Positions 24,399 through 34,270 are shown, counted from the stretch's first letter. The stretch: DNA of 54,301 nt from Ruminococcaceae bacterium UBA1734 (GCA_002315765.1 DCIE01000021.1:1-54301), one strand, 5' to 3'. The notes: generated by a model from the sequence alone, not told the origin. Translations and numbers: made by a program.

Positions 24399-25601
24399 TC
24401 AGCGGATTTTTCTTGCCTCTAAATAAAATCTTTTATCATCAGCCAAGCCCATAGAAAAAGTTTTTCTCGGCAGTGAGCCGTCAAGTCTGACAGCAGGGAA
24501 CAAATCGCTTTTTTTCATTCCCTCAAAGATAAAGCCGATGGCATTTTCTTTGTTTGCAACCTTTTTAAGAGAGCCTTCGCCGTGGATATAGTCGATTTTT
24601 TCCTTATCGTCAAGATATTCGTCAAGAAAGGCTTGTAGCGTTGCGACGGGAAGCTTTGAAAGAGGTTTGAGAGAAATTTGTTTAGTGCCGTTTTTTGTGA
24701 TAGAGGTAAATTCCTGCTTATCCTCGCCGAAGTATTCACCACCGCAGTAGTCAATAAAGCTGTTTAACAGCTTGTCGGTATCCACATCAAAAACAACACG
24801 GTAAATCGGCTCAAATTCAAGAGCGGTATCGTGAATGTTGACAACTTCGACAAGTGCATATTTGCTTTCTTCGGTTTTATTTAGGTTGTAACATTCCTTT
24901 GCGGTTGCAAGAGAATGGTTGCCGTCGCCCACACAAAATAAAAGCCCGTCATTTTGTGCTTTAAGGGTTGAAAGTGCCGAAATTATACTGTTTGAAAGCT
25001 CGTTATTAACAAGGTAGCCCTTGACACTTCCGCCGTTTTTCATAAGCGAAAAATCGTATATTTTTTCGAGCGCATTTGCCCTTTTTGTTATTGGCTCGAT
25101 AACCGTATTTTCGGGGTCATCAATTAAAAGCATAATATGAGGAAGTTCAAGCGGAGCGTTTTTTCTAATCTCAACTCTCGGCGGAATACGGCTTATAACG
25201 GTTTTTTCGGTAGCACGGATTTCGGCATCGGAGTTAGGTAAATAGTCATATTTTGTAAGGTCGATTTTACCGATTAAGCCCTTGCGGATTTTACCGTCCG
25301 ACTGGATTCGTTCAAGATAAACGATACTGTCCTTGTATTCCGAAAAAATATCGTTATCAAGGGCAAACTGCATATTTTTATTGATGCTTTCGGTTCTGAT
25401 GCTGTTATCGCTTTCAAGATAACATTCAGGCAAAATCATATCAAGTGTTGATAAATTACCCTCGCAGATTTTCTTTACATCCTCCCAGTATTCAGGCTCA
25501 CTTGTGTACTGGTCGCAAGCCACAACCGACCATTTGCTGTCGATATTTTTGGGAATGAGTATATCAGCGGGAGAAAAAGAGCAATTATTTTTATTATTCA
25601 T
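24399..25601 (-). CDS. DUF1015 family protein
   Basis: A 400-residue cytoplasmic DUF1015 protein. The family signature LLFCVGDGNHSLATAKECY is near residue 220, with VVACDQYTSEPEYW near the start and a C-terminal FSMGLADDKRFYLEARKIR. DUF1015 proteins carry a ParB-like fold of uncertain activity; a kinase role has been suggested for relatives, but I cannot assign one here. It is the last gene of the long minus-strand operon, 12 bases after the lipoprotein gene, and is followed by a strong terminator. Confidence 0.82.
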   Translation of the reverse strand: MNNKNNCSFSPADILIPKNIDSKWSVVACDQYTSEPEYWEDVKKICEGNLSTLDMILPECYLESDNSIRTESINKNMQFALDNDIFSEYKDSIVYLERIQSDGKIRKGLIGKIDLTKYDYLPNSDAEIRATEKTVISRIPPRVEIRKNAPLELPHIMLLIDDPENTVIEPITKRANALEKIYDFSLMKNGGSVKGYLVNNELSNSIISALSTLKAQNDGLLFCVGDGNHSLATAKECYNLNKTEESKYALVEVVNIHDTALEFEPIYRVVFDVDTDKLLNSFIDYCGGEYFGEDKQEFTSITKNGTKQISLKPLSKLPVATLQAFLDEYLDDKEKIDYIHGEGSLKKVANKENAIGFIFEGMKKSDLFPAVRLDGSLPRKTFSMGLADDKRFYLEARKIR

Positions 25602-25613
25602 ACTGACAAATCC

Positions 25614-26339
25614 TTAATTAAAGTTTGAAAATTCAATAGACTTAATGTTGTCCTCTTTGGGGTCGAAATAAAGGGTAATACCGCTTCTTAAATCGTCCTT
25701 TGAAATAAAATAGTCAAGATAATATTCATCCTCATTAACCCTGTAAAAATGAGACGGAGCGCCCAAATACTCAATAATATCGGTAACAGCCGATTCGTTG
25801 CTTACACCGTTTACGAAAAACGGACCGTAGGTTGTGTTTCCGGTAAGAATTGAGTTTTCGGGGATGATAAACTTCACGATTTTGCACTTATTAAGCTCAA
25901 CCGAAGAATTAGAGGCGTTATAGAAAACAGCGGTAATTTCGTTGCTGTATTCGTTTACGAATTGTGCTTGAAGCTTTTTACCTGCGAGAATTACCGAGTT
26001 TTTATTGTATTCATCGCTTTCTTTAAGCTCAAAGCCTTTTGAAACCATTTTCTTATAGGTTGAGGGAACTTCTAATTCACTCCCTGCATAGGTGGTCTTA
26101 AACTTGAAGTCATCGCCTAAATAAATGTCAGCATAATTTTCAACATTATAAAGGCTTATGTCAACATAAGTAGGCATAATCGCATCATCAGAAGAAATTT
26201 TAGGAATTTCAATGTTTTCGTATTTTGATTCGCTTGATGTTTTGGACTCATCGCTTGCCGTGTCAACATCACTGCAAGATACCAAAAAACAAAGTCCGAA
26301 GCAAAGACAAACAGCCAATAATTTTTTAATGTTTTTCAT
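25614..26339 (-). CDS. Hypothetical lipoprotein
   Basis: A 241-residue putative lipoprotein. The signal peptide MKNIKKLLAVCLCFGLCF ends in the lipobox LVSC with acylation at Cys22, followed by a Ser/Asp/Lys-rich linker. The remaining domain has no motif I recognise: a beta-rich body with YADIYLGDDFKFKTTYAGSE and a C-terminal ITLYFDPKEDNIKSIEFSNF. It would sit on the outer face of the membrane. It overlaps the end of ribF by 14 bases and has GGAGAGGTTGTTTT as ribosome site, so it is expressed with the operon. Confidence 0.75.
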   Translation of the reverse strand: MKNIKKLLAVCLCFGLCFLVSCSDVDTASDESKTSSESKYENIEIPKISSDDAIMPTYVDISLYNVENYADIYLGDDFKFKTTYAGSELEVPSTYKKMVSKGFELKESDEYNKNSVILAGKKLQAQFVNEYSNEITAVFYNASNSSVELNKCKIVKFIIPENSILTGNTTYGPFFVNGVSNESAVTDIIEYLGAPSHFYRVNEDEYYLDYFISKDDLRSGITLYFDPKEDNIKSIEFSNFN

Positions 26340-27231
26340 AAAACAACCTCTCCTTTGCAGTGTTTATATCATAAGTTATAGCATTTTTAAGTGTATCAAT
26401 GTCAAGAAACTTTTTTTCTTCTCTTATAAATTCGGTAGGAATAAGTGTAACATTTTTACCGTAAATTTCGCTTGAAAAATCAAAAATATGCGTTTCGCAA
26501 AAAACCTCACTCGTTTCAAATGTCGGTCTGATGCCGATATTCGTAATGCCGTTATATTCTTTGTTATCAATAATTATTTTAGACAAATAAACCCCGAATT
26601 TAGGTTTTACAAGAATATCGGGGAGCTTTTGGTTTACGGTAGGAAACCCTATCATTCGTCCTCGCTTGTCGCCGTGTAAAACGGGGGAGGTAAATCTAAA
26701 ACCGCCGAGAATATGACTGCTTGCCGTTTTAATATTTCCCGATTTAATCAAATTTCTTAAATAGGTTGAAGAAATAAGTATGCCGTTTTCAAAAACGGGA
26801 GGAGTAATTTCAAGCCTAATATTGTTTTTCTTGCAAAAGTTTTTAAGCAAATCGGTATCTCCGACGGCATCTTTTCCAAATCGGTAATTAAAACCGCAAA
26901 CAATTAAAGACGGGTTAAAATCTTTAAGAATACTGCTTAAAAAATCAAGAGCCGACATATCCTTAACCGTCTTGAAATCGGCAAAAACAGTATTTTTGAC
27001 CCCAAGACTTTCCAAACCGGCCTTGCGGTCTTCGGGCATCAATAAAAGCTCACAAACACCCGAAAAAAACGATTTAGGGGGAGTAAAAAAGGTAAAAGCC
27101 GAAAGATTACAGCCTTTGGCATTTGATATAACGGCACGGTGTCCTAAATGTAGCCCGTCAAATGTACCGAGCGCAACAGCGTTTTCCGTAAAATCCCTCC
27201 TAACCGAATTTATATTTTGTTTATCACACAT
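26326..27231 (-). CDS. ribF: Bifunctional riboflavin kinase/FAD synthetase
   Basis: A 301-residue enzyme that phosphorylates riboflavin to FMN and then adenylates FMN to FAD. The N-terminal nucleotidyltransferase shows ALGTFDGLHLGHRAVI and ISSTYLRNLI; the C-terminal kinase shows GDKRGRMIGFPTVN and the catalytic-side NIGIRPTF. Normal length. It overlaps truB by 22 bases, the usual neighbour in Firmicutes operons. Confidence 0.95.
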   Translation of the reverse strand: MCDKQNINSVRRDFTENAVALGTFDGLHLGHRAVISNAKGCNLSAFTFFTPPKSFFSGVCELLLMPEDRKAGLESLGVKNTVFADFKTVKDMSALDFLSSILKDFNPSLIVCGFNYRFGKDAVGDTDLLKNFCKKNNIRLEITPPVFENGILISSTYLRNLIKSGNIKTASSHILGGFRFTSPVLHGDKRGRMIGFPTVNQKLPDILVKPKFGVYLSKIIIDNKEYNGITNIGIRPTFETSEVFCETHIFDFSSEIYGKNVTLIPTEFIREEKKFLDIDTLKNAITYDINTAKERLFYEKH

Positions 27232-28094
27232 TTTATAGCAATTTCTTTTTTTTCGTTATCGGCAAAGCCAAGCCCTAAAAATGTATCTTTGTGCTTTACC
27301 CTTATAATTTGGTTATCCAAAAAATCACTTTTATTCAATCGCTCAAAGCTTAACTGTCCGCCGTTTGTAAAGCGAACGGCTTGGTTTTCCGTAACATAGA
27401 TTTCGTCAAAATGTGAAACAGCGTTTTCTTCACTTGTGATATATTTTTCTATATTTTCTTCGTTTAAGCAGTCAAGATTTACGCAAGCATCTATTGAAAA
27501 TCCCGAAGCAAAGGTACGGCAAAGCGAGGTAAGAGTAGCACCGCAACCGAGCATTTTACCGATATCCGAGCAAAGTGAACGAATATATGTACCCTTTGAA
27601 ACGGTGGTTTCAATTTGAAATTCATTGTCGGTAAGAGGCTTTGTCAACCTAATTGAATGAACAGTAACCTCCCGTTCGGGAATATCGGCGGTTTCGCCTT
27701 TTCTTGCTAACTCGTACATTCTGACGCCGTCTTTTTTAATGGCGCTGAACATAGGCGGAGTTTGTAAAATTTTACCCTTAAACTTTTCAAGAACCGAGAG
27801 AATATCGTCATTCGTAACCGATACATTTTCAGTTTTCAAAATATTACCCGTAATATCAAGAGTATCGGTAACAACACCGAGCTTTACGGTGGCAATATAG
27901 GTTTTGTCGGCATCTGACAAATATGAAGAAAGGGCGGTTGCCCTACCTATAAAAATAGGCAAAACGCCACAAGCCATAGGGTCAAGCGTACCCGTATGGC
28001 CGACTCTTTTCTCGTGGCATAATTTCTTAATCCGCGATACCGCACCGAAAGAGGTTATACCGCTCGGTTTATTAAGAAGCAGAAATCCCTGCAT
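27210..28094 (-). CDS. truB: tRNA pseudouridine(55) synthase
   Basis: A 294-residue synthase making pseudouridine 55 in the T-loop of tRNAs. The catalytic Asp38 lies in VGHTGTLDPMACGVLPI, and GTYIRSLCSDIG is the second signature. The C-terminal PUA-like segment is short. It overlaps nrnA by 23 bases upstream and ribF downstream. Confidence 0.96.
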   Translation of the reverse strand: MQGFLLLNKPSGITSFGAVSRIKKLCHEKRVGHTGTLDPMACGVLPIFIGRATALSSYLSDADKTYIATVKLGVVTDTLDITGNILKTENVSVTNDDILSVLEKFKGKILQTPPMFSAIKKDGVRMYELARKGETADIPEREVTVHSIRLTKPLTDNEFQIETTVSKGTYIRSLCSDIGKMLGCGATLTSLCRTFASGFSIDACVNLDCLNEENIEKYITSEENAVSHFDEIYVTENQAVRFTNGGQLSFERLNKSDFLDNQIIRVKHKDTFLGLGFADNEKKEIAIKCVINKI

Positions 28095-29073
28095 CTAATT
28101 CCTCCATTTTCGCCCTAACGACAGAAATAACCTGTTCTTTTACCTCGTCAAGAGTGCCTTCAAGCGTAGCACCCGCAGCGGCATTGTGTCCGCCGCCTCC
28201 TAATGCCTTGCAAATTTCGGAGGCATTAAGCGGAGGATAGGTGCGAAGCGACACCTTAAAGGTAGTGTCGCCCGTTTGTTTAAGTGAAATTCCGGCAATA
28301 ACGCCCTCAACACTCCTTGAAATAACCGCAATACTTTCAAGGTCAGAACCGGAGCAACCGGTTTTTTCCTGCATTTCGGCAGTAACAGATAAAAGAATAC
28401 AACGGTTGTTAAAATGATATTCCGCAGTATCAAGCACCATTCTTTCAAGTTCAAGCAGTTTTCTTGACTTGGTATCAAACATAATTTTATTTATGTTCGG
28501 AGCATCAATATTATACTCATAAAGCTTCGAGGCGATAATATGAGTTTTAGCAGTTACATTTGAATACTTAAAGCAACCCGTATCGGTAGCAATACCTGTG
28601 TACATAGCCTTTGCGGTAATGTCGTTTATATTGACATCCATAATCTCCAAAAGCTCGAAAATTATCTCGCAAGTAGCCGAGGCATCAGAGTCAAGATATA
28701 AATTTTTTGCGTATCTCGAATTTGAAACATGATGGTCAATGCAAAGGTCAACCTTATCGCCGAAGTTTTCTTCTAATGAGCCGAGTAAAGCCTTTGTAGC
28801 AACATCGACAGCAATAATTGTGGCACTGTCTTCGTCAACATTATCGGTTTCTCTGACGAAATATGCGTACTTTTGAGGAATAATATCGGCACAAATAACC
28901 CCCGCAATTTTACCAAGCTCTTTAAGACCGTAGTAAAGTGCATATCCTGCACCTAATGTATCGCCATCGGGGGAGGAGTGGGTAAGAATTACAAAGTTAT
29001 CGTGTTTTTTTAAGAATTTTGCAGTTTCTTTCAGCGAGAGTTCACTGCATAGCTTGTTAGTATTATCTATCAT
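28072..29073 (-). CDS. nrnA: DHH-family phosphoesterase, NrnA-like (oligoribonuclease/pAp phosphatase)
   Basis: A 333-residue DHH/DHHA1 protein that degrades short RNA oligonucleotides and pAp. Motifs are THSSPDGDTLGAGYAL, an Asp in IAVDVATKA, the DHH motif CIDHHVSNS, and the DHHA1 loop ALGGGGHNAAAG. I use the ATG at 29073, behind TAAGGGATGTTTGT; the open frame reaches 29160 but that would overlap rbfA by 65 bases. In cells making c-di-GMP or related dinucleotides, NrnA also clears linear products such as pGpG, which is relevant to the signalling locus at 45-53 kb. Confidence 0.9.
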   Translation of the reverse strand: MIDNTNKLCSELSLKETAKFLKKHDNFVILTHSSPDGDTLGAGYALYYGLKELGKIAGVICADIIPQKYAYFVRETDNVDEDSATIIAVDVATKALLGSLEENFGDKVDLCIDHHVSNSRYAKNLYLDSDASATCEIIFELLEIMDVNINDITAKAMYTGIATDTGCFKYSNVTAKTHIIASKLYEYNIDAPNINKIMFDTKSRKLLELERMVLDTAEYHFNNRCILLSVTAEMQEKTGCSGSDLESIAVISRSVEGVIAGISLKQTGDTTFKVSLRTYPPLNASEICKALGGGGHNAAAGATLEGTLDEVKEQVISVVRAKMEELDAGISAS

Positions 29074-29095
29074 ACAAACATCCCTTACGGCAAGT

Positions 29096-29440
29096 TTACT
29101 TGTCGAATGATTCAATAATTTTTGAAATATGTGCGCTGCTTTCAATGGAATTATCGGCAATAAAGCGAAGCTCGGGAACTTTACGAAGCTTCATACGGCT
29201 TCCAAGCTCACGCCTTAAATATCCGCTTGCACTCTTGTTAAGCGCTTTGACCGATTCTGTTGTTTTTTCGCTTCCTTCGATTGCGCTTACATAAACGGTA
29301 GCATAAGACATATCGCCCGAAACATCAAGCTTGACAATGCTCAGCAGTTTGCTGACTCTCGGGTCCTTAACCTCACGCAACAATTCGGAAAGACACAATT
29401 TTATATCGGAAGTAACACGGTTTATTTTATAACCAGCCAT
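29096..29440 (-). CDS. rbfA: 30S ribosome-binding factor A
   Basis: A 114-residue KH-fold factor for 16S rRNA 5'-end maturation and 30S assembly. The start MAGYKINRVTSDIK and EVKDPRVSKLLSIVKLDVSG are typical. It starts at the stop of infB (shared base) and is in the conserved infB-rbfA order. Confidence 0.95.
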   Translation of the reverse strand: MAGYKINRVTSDIKLCLSELLREVKDPRVSKLLSIVKLDVSGDMSYATVYVSAIEGSEKTTESVKALNKSASGYLRRELGSRMKLRKVPELRFIADNSIESSAHISKIIESFDK

Positions 29441-32010
29441 TATTCAGTATATTCCTCCATAATGAATGCTTCAAAGACATCTCCGTCTTTAATATCGGCA
29501 AATTTTTCAAGTCCTATACCGCATTCATAACCTTGCGCAACTTCTTTTACATCATCTTTGAAACGGCGGAGTGAAGCAATTTCGTCTTCAACAATAACGA
29601 TACCGTCACGAACAAGACGGATTTTGCAAGAGCGGGTAACCTTACCGCTTGTTACATAACAACCTGCAATAGTACCGACATTGGAAATCTTGTAGGTGTT
29701 TCTAACCTCAACGGTACCCAAAATGCTTTCACGGAATTTAGGAGCAAGCATACCCTTCATAGCCGCTTCGATTTCTTCTATACAGTCGTAAATTACTCTG
29801 TATGTGCGAATGTCAACGCCGTCACGGTCGGCGGTTTCCTTTGCAACGGCATCAGGACGGACATTAAATCCTACAATAATAGCGCCCGAGGTTTGAGCAA
29901 GCATAACATCGGATTCGTTAATCGCACCTACACCGCCGTGAATAACAGATACCTTAACCTCTTCGTTGGTAAGCTTTTCAAGGCTTTCTCTAACTGCTTC
30001 AACACTACCTTGAACATCCGCCTTAACAACAACATTAAGGGTTTTAAGCTCACCCTCCGACAACTGATTAAATAGGTTGTCAAGAGTTACCTTTTCTTTT
30101 GCATTAAAGGCATCGTTTTTAATCTTTTCTTTTCTTTGTTCAACAAGCTCTCTTGCCAATCTTTCGTCGGATACGGCATCAAATCCGTCACCTGCCGAAG
30201 GTGTTTCGGCAAGACCGGTAATCTCAACAGGAACAGACGGTCCGGCGCTCTTTACGGTTTTTCCGTTTTCGTCGGTCATTAAACGAACACGGCCTACCGC
30301 AGTACCCGCAACAATAATATCTCCTGCATTAAGAGTACCGTTTTGTACTAAGAGGGAAGCCACAGGACCTCTGCCCTTATCAAGACGGGCTTCTATTACT
30401 ACACCCTTTGCTTTTCTGTTCGGGTTTGCTTTAAGTTCAAGCATTTCGGCAACTAACAGTATATTTTCAAGCAACTTGTCAATGCCTTGATGGTTTTTAG
30501 CCGAAACGGGAACACAAATAATGTCGCCGCCCCATTCTTCCGGAACTAATGAATGTTCGGTAAGCTGCTGCATAATTCTATCGGGGTTGGCATCCGGCTT
30601 ATCCATTTTATTTATAGCAACGATTATTTGAACATTAGCGGCTTTTGCGTGGTTAATAGCTTCAATGGTTTGAGGCATAATACCGTCATCAGCCGCAACA
30701 ACTAATACCGCAATATCGGTAGCCATAGCGCCGCGCTGACGCATAGCGGTAAATGCGGCGTGTCCGGGGGTGTCAAGGAATGTAATATCCTGACCGTTAC
30801 AGTTTACTCTATAAGCACCGATATGTTGAGTAATACCGCCGGCTTCTGTGTCGGTAACGGCGGTGTTACGGATAGCATCAAGAAGTGAAGTTTTACCGTG
30901 GTCAACGTGTCCCATAACAACAACAACAGGGCTTCTCGGCATTAAGTCTTCTGCGCTGTCCTCGGTTACATCCATAATCTTTTCTTCGATAGTAACAACA
31001 ACGGCTTTTTCGATTTTAGCACCCATTTCGGTTACGACAATTTCAGCGGTATCGTAGTCGATTACTTGGTTTACATTAGCCATCATACCGAGCTTCATCA
31101 AGGTTTTAATAACCTCGGCAGCGGTCTTTTTAAGAGCAGCGGCAAGTTCTCCTACGGTAGTTTCCTCACCTACGGTAACGGTAATAGGAGTTTTCTTGAT
31201 TCTTTCAAGCTGCATTCTGCGAAGCTTATCGGCCTCGGTTTCTCTTTTAGCGCCTTGCGGACGGCGGTAATCCTGAGATTTTTGTTTAATTTTTTGCTTT
31301 CTTGTGAAATTATCACGCATAGAGTTTGCGGGAGCAATTGTTTCGTATTTTTCGTTGTATTTTTCAATGTTTACATTAGTGGTGCGGGTATCAACATGGC
31401 GAAGCTGAGCCGGGCCTCTGTTAGGTGCCACACTCTCTTTCTTTTCCTTTTTAGGAGGTGCAACCAACGGGCCGTCATAAGGCTTTTCTTCTTTTTTGGC
31501 AACAGGCTTTTTAGCGTCAATGCGTTTCTTTGTTTCCGAAACCTCCGGATTTTTGGGAGCCTTTTCGGGTTTTTCGGTTTTTTCAACCTTTTTAGGAGCT
31601 TCCTTCTTTTCTTTGTTTTCGGTTGACTCCTTCTTAACCGACTTCGGCTTTTCCTCAGACTTCGGCTTTTCTTCTTTTTTATGTTCTTCCTTTGCCTTTT
31701 GCTCGGCAGCGGCAGCCGCCTTTAACTGTTCAAGAATAGCCATTTGGTCGGCAAGCTTCTTTTCCTTTTCGTCTTGGCGCTTTTTAGCCGCCTCTTCACG
31801 AGATTTGGCACCGGTAGCAAAGTATTCGTCAAAGCTTTTTACGCTGTTTTTCTTTGTTATAGCGTCAAAAACCAAGGCAATTTCAATTTCGTTAAGCGAA
31901 GAGCCGGTTTTCTTTTCTTCGCCGGTAAGCTCTAAAACAATGGCGGAAATTTCTTTCGAAGCAACGCCGAAATCCTTTGCCATCTCACTTATCTTATATT
32001 TATTGTTCAT
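29440..32010 (-). CDS. infB: Translation initiation factor IF-2
   Basis: An 856-residue GTPase that places fMet-tRNA on the ribosome. The start MNNKYKISEMAKDFG at 32010 follows GGGAGGAAATGCTA; the longer frame to 32082 is rejected. An N-terminal IF2N domain is followed by a very long Lys/Glu/Pro-rich linker (about residues 80-200) and a second IF2N motif. The G domain has GHVDHGKTSLLD, DTPGHAAFT and NKMDKP, then the beta-barrel domains II to IV. Coupled to ylxQ by TAATG. Confidence 0.97.
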   Translation of the reverse strand: MNNKYKISEMAKDFGVASKEISAIVLELTGEEKKTGSSLNEIEIALVFDAITKKNSVKSFDEYFATGAKSREEAAKKRQDEKEKKLADQMAILEQLKAAAAAEQKAKEEHKKEEKPKSEEKPKSVKKESTENKEKKEAPKKVEKTEKPEKAPKNPEVSETKKRIDAKKPVAKKEEKPYDGPLVAPPKKEKKESVAPNRGPAQLRHVDTRTTNVNIEKYNEKYETIAPANSMRDNFTRKQKIKQKSQDYRRPQGAKRETEADKLRRMQLERIKKTPITVTVGEETTVGELAAALKKTAAEVIKTLMKLGMMANVNQVIDYDTAEIVVTEMGAKIEKAVVVTIEEKIMDVTEDSAEDLMPRSPVVVVMGHVDHGKTSLLDAIRNTAVTDTEAGGITQHIGAYRVNCNGQDITFLDTPGHAAFTAMRQRGAMATDIAVLVVAADDGIMPQTIEAINHAKAANVQIIVAINKMDKPDANPDRIMQQLTEHSLVPEEWGGDIICVPVSAKNHQGIDKLLENILLVAEMLELKANPNRKAKGVVIEARLDKGRGPVASLLVQNGTLNAGDIIVAGTAVGRVRLMTDENGKTVKSAGPSVPVEITGLAETPSAGDGFDAVSDERLARELVEQRKEKIKNDAFNAKEKVTLDNLFNQLSEGELKTLNVVVKADVQGSVEAVRESLEKLTNEEVKVSVIHGGVGAINESDVMLAQTSGAIIVGFNVRPDAVAKETADRDGVDIRTYRVIYDCIEEIEAAMKGMLAPKFRESILGTVEVRNTYKISNVGTIAGCYVTSGKVTRSCKIRLVRDGIVIVEDEIASLRRFKDDVKEVAQGYECGIGLEKFADIKDGDVFEAFIMEEYTE

Positions 32011-32321
32011 TAGCATTTCCTCCCGTATTCCTCTGTTATAGCAGAGGCAAACGAACTGTCGTTTATCGATAAAATTCCGCAATTTCGACCAACGGCGTTC
32101 GAAAGTATATTAGTAGTAACATTTTCAAGTATTATACAGTTTACTTGGGCTTTTGAGGCGTAAAAGCAAATCTCTTTTTTGCTTTTTTCGGACACATCCG
32201 AGCTTACTATTACAAGTCTTGCTTTTTTGGTATTAAGAGCTTCGGTAGATAGCGCCGCCCCGAAAGTAAGCTTGCCTGCTTTTGAGGCAAAGCCTAATAG
32301 GGTTAGTATTTTATTGTCCAA
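32010..32321 (-). CDS. ylxQ: YlxQ, L7Ae-family RNA-binding protein
   Basis: A 103-residue L7Ae/L30e-fold protein that probably binds kink-turn RNA. The core LLGFASKAGKLTFGAA and ARLVIVSSDVSEKSKKE match YlxQ. It stands in the conserved ylxR-ylxQ-infB order, overlaps ylxR by 11 bases, and its stop overlaps the infB start. Confidence 0.92.
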   Translation of the reverse strand: MDNKILTLLGFASKAGKLTFGAALSTEALNTKKARLVIVSSDVSEKSKKEICFYASKAQVNCIILENVTTNILSNAVGRNCGILSINDSSFASAITEEYGRKC

Positions 32322-32583
32322 TATTTAGGAACTCCTTTTCGAGTTGTTCATAGACACTTTCGTCAACATTGGCGGAAAAGGTATGAGAAAGAGCTTTTTG
32401 TTTACGGATTTTTTTAAGACATTCCAAATTTTTGCAAACATAAGCGCCTCTGCCGTTTTTTCTGCCGGTAGCATCTAAAAGGATTTCGTTTTCGGGTGTC
32501 TTAACAATTCTCATAAGTTCGCCCTTTGGCTTCATTGTTCGACAACCGATGCACATACGCATAGGTATTCTTTTAACTGACAA
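32311..32583 (-). CDS. ylxR: YlxR (DUF448) RNA-binding protein
   Basis: A 90-residue DUF448 protein, a nucleic-acid-binding family encoded after nusA. IPMRMCIGCRTMKPKGELMR is the N-terminal signature, followed by GRKNGRGAYVCKNLECLKK. It starts 26 bases after nusA and overlaps ylxQ. Confidence 0.92.
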   Translation of the reverse strand: MSVKRIPMRMCIGCRTMKPKGELMRIVKTPENEILLDATGRKNGRGAYVCKNLECLKKIRKQKALSHTFSANVDESVYEQLEKEFLNIGQ

Positions 32584-32609
32584 GAAAATACTCTCCTTTA
32601 TGTTTGGTA

Positions 32610-33695
32610 TTATTCGCCGAAGAAACCGCTTTCAGGATGAATATCAATCTTCCATCCGGTAAGCTTAGCGGCAAGGCGAACATTTTGTCCTTTGTTGCCG
32701 ATAGCAAGAGATAACTGCGATTCCGGCACTCTTGCTTTACAAATTTTAGGCTCGGTGCTCTCGATTTCAACACTTACAACCTTAGCAGGGGACAAAGCCT
32801 CAGATACGAAAGCAACCGGGTCGTCGCTGTACTTGACAATATCAATCTTTTCTCCCGCAAGTTCTTCAACAATTTTGTTTACACGGGCACCCTTTTGACC
32901 GATACAAGCACCGACAGCATCAATTTCTTCGTTTTGCGACCAAACGGCAAGCTTAGTTCTTGAACCTGCTTGGCGGGAAATTGACTTAATTTCGATAGTG
33001 CCGTCAAAAATTTCGGGTACTTCGGTTTCAAATAAACGCTTAACAAGTCCCGGATGGGTTCTTGAAAGCATAATGCGGGGACCTTTTTCGGTCTCCTTAA
33101 CATCAACAACATAAACCTTAATATGGTCGCCCTCTTTAAGCACTTCCTCGGGAACCTGTTCAAGCTTCGGCAAGGTAGCCTCGTTATGACCTATTGTAAG
33201 AATAGCGTTACCGGTTTTGGGGTCAATACGCTCAACAACGGCACTGACGATTTCGCGGTTTTTGCTTTGGAATTCGGCATAAATTTGACCTTTTTCAGCC
33301 TCACGAACACCTTGGCGGAAATTGTTTTTTGAGTTTTGAGCAACAACTCTGCCGAATTTTTTGGGGTCTAACTTAATGTCGATAAATCCTTCTTCAATGG
33401 ATTTAGGGTCGATTTCCATAGCTTCTTCTTTCGAAATTTGAGAATAAGGATTTTCAACCTCATCTACAATTTCTTTTCTTGCAAATACGGTAAAGATTTC
33501 TTTTTCGGTGTCAATTATACAATTAACAACATCATTACCGCCGTAATCTTTTCTTGCGGCAACCGTAATAGCCTCAGAAATCTTTTGCGCGATAAATTCC
33601 TTAGGGATACCTTTTTCCTCCTCCATCATAGCGAGGGATTCGAAAAATTCTTTCATTTCTTTCTTTTCTTTTGCGGTTAATTTTGCCTTAGCCAT
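32610..33695 (-). CDS. nusA: Transcription termination/antitermination protein NusA
   Basis: A 361-residue NusA with an N-terminal RNA-polymerase-binding domain, S1 domain (about 130-200) and two KH domains (AVGACIGQKGARVNKI and SLAIGNKGQNVRLAAKL). The C-terminal acidic repeats of E. coli NusA are absent, as usual in Firmicutes. Second gene of the rimP operon. Confidence 0.96.
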   Translation of the reverse strand: MAKAKLTAKEKKEMKEFFESLAMMEEEKGIPKEFIAQKISEAITVAARKDYGGNDVVNCIIDTEKEIFTVFARKEIVDEVENPYSQISKEEAMEIDPKSIEEGFIDIKLDPKKFGRVVAQNSKNNFRQGVREAEKGQIYAEFQSKNREIVSAVVERIDPKTGNAILTIGHNEATLPKLEQVPEEVLKEGDHIKVYVVDVKETEKGPRIMLSRTHPGLVKRLFETEVPEIFDGTIEIKSISRQAGSRTKLAVWSQNEEIDAVGACIGQKGARVNKIVEELAGEKIDIVKYSDDPVAFVSEALSPAKVVSVEIESTEPKICKARVPESQLSLAIGNKGQNVRLAAKLTGWKIDIHPESGFFGE

Positions 33696-33742
33696 TTTTT
33701 TACATTACCTCCAAATATATAAACAGTTGATTGTTTAAGATA

Positions 33743-34204
33743 TTAAATTAAATCGTCGTCATCAAGCAAAACCTTGACAACTTCGCTTTTTTCAAACTTA
33801 ACGGATTTGTCATCATCAAGTGTTATGCAAGGGCCGTTGTCGTAATCACTTAATATTCCCTTTAATTGTTTAGAGCCTTCGTAAGCCTTAAAAAGTTTAA
33901 GAATAACCTTTTTACCGATAGAAGCCTCAAAATGCTCTTTTCTTGAAAGCTCACGGTTAAATCCCGTAGAGGAAACTTCAAGATAGTAGGAAACATCAAT
34001 AGGGTCAGCCTCATCAATAATAGGGTCAATAGCGTGAGATACATTGGTACAGTCATCAATGGTAACACCGTTTTCCTTGTCGATAAAGACTCTTAAATAA
34101 TGCGAAGCACCCTCCTTAACGAACTTGACATCCCAGAGATTAACACCCTGCGCAAGTACGGTATCTTTAATAAGGTCGAACACCTTATCCGCCGTTTTTG
34201 CCAC
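33743..34204 (-). CDS. rimP: Ribosome maturation factor RimP
   Basis: A 153-residue 30S assembly factor. The family block EGASHYLRVFIDKENGVTID and DVSYYLEVSSTGFNREL identify it. The start codon is GTG at 34204 with AAGAAGGTGTTAAG as ribosome site. It is the first gene of the translation operon that runs to DUF1015; I see only a weak AT-rich candidate promoter between it and the hairpin at 34249-34270. Confidence 0.94.
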   Translation of the reverse strand: MAKTADKVFDLIKDTVLAQGVNLWDVKFVKEGASHYLRVFIDKENGVTIDDCTNVSHAIDPIIDEADPIDVSYYLEVSSTGFNRELSRKEHFEASIGKKVILKLFKAYEGSKQLKGILSDYDNGPCITLDDDKSVKFEKSEVVKVLLDDDDLI

Positions 34205-34241
34205 CTTAACACCTTCTTAATATAAAAAATATTTGTGCGTA

Positions 34242-34270
34242 CAAAAAAGTGAGTGGGAAAACCCACTCAC
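34242..34270 (-). terminator. Terminator after the pseudokinase gene
   Basis: GTGAGTGGG and CCCACTCAC pair around AAAA, followed on the minus strand by TTTTTT. It separates the pseudokinase from the rimP operon. Confidence 0.88.

Noticed and set aside
30077..31626. Long plus-strand open frames over infB
   Set aside because: They reflect codon bias of the Lys/Glu-rich infB on the opposite strand; low-complexity peptides and no starts with ribosome sites.
31496..32041. A 181-codon Phe/Ser-rich plus-strand frame
   Set aside because: It is the complement of the IF-2 linker and has no coding signs.
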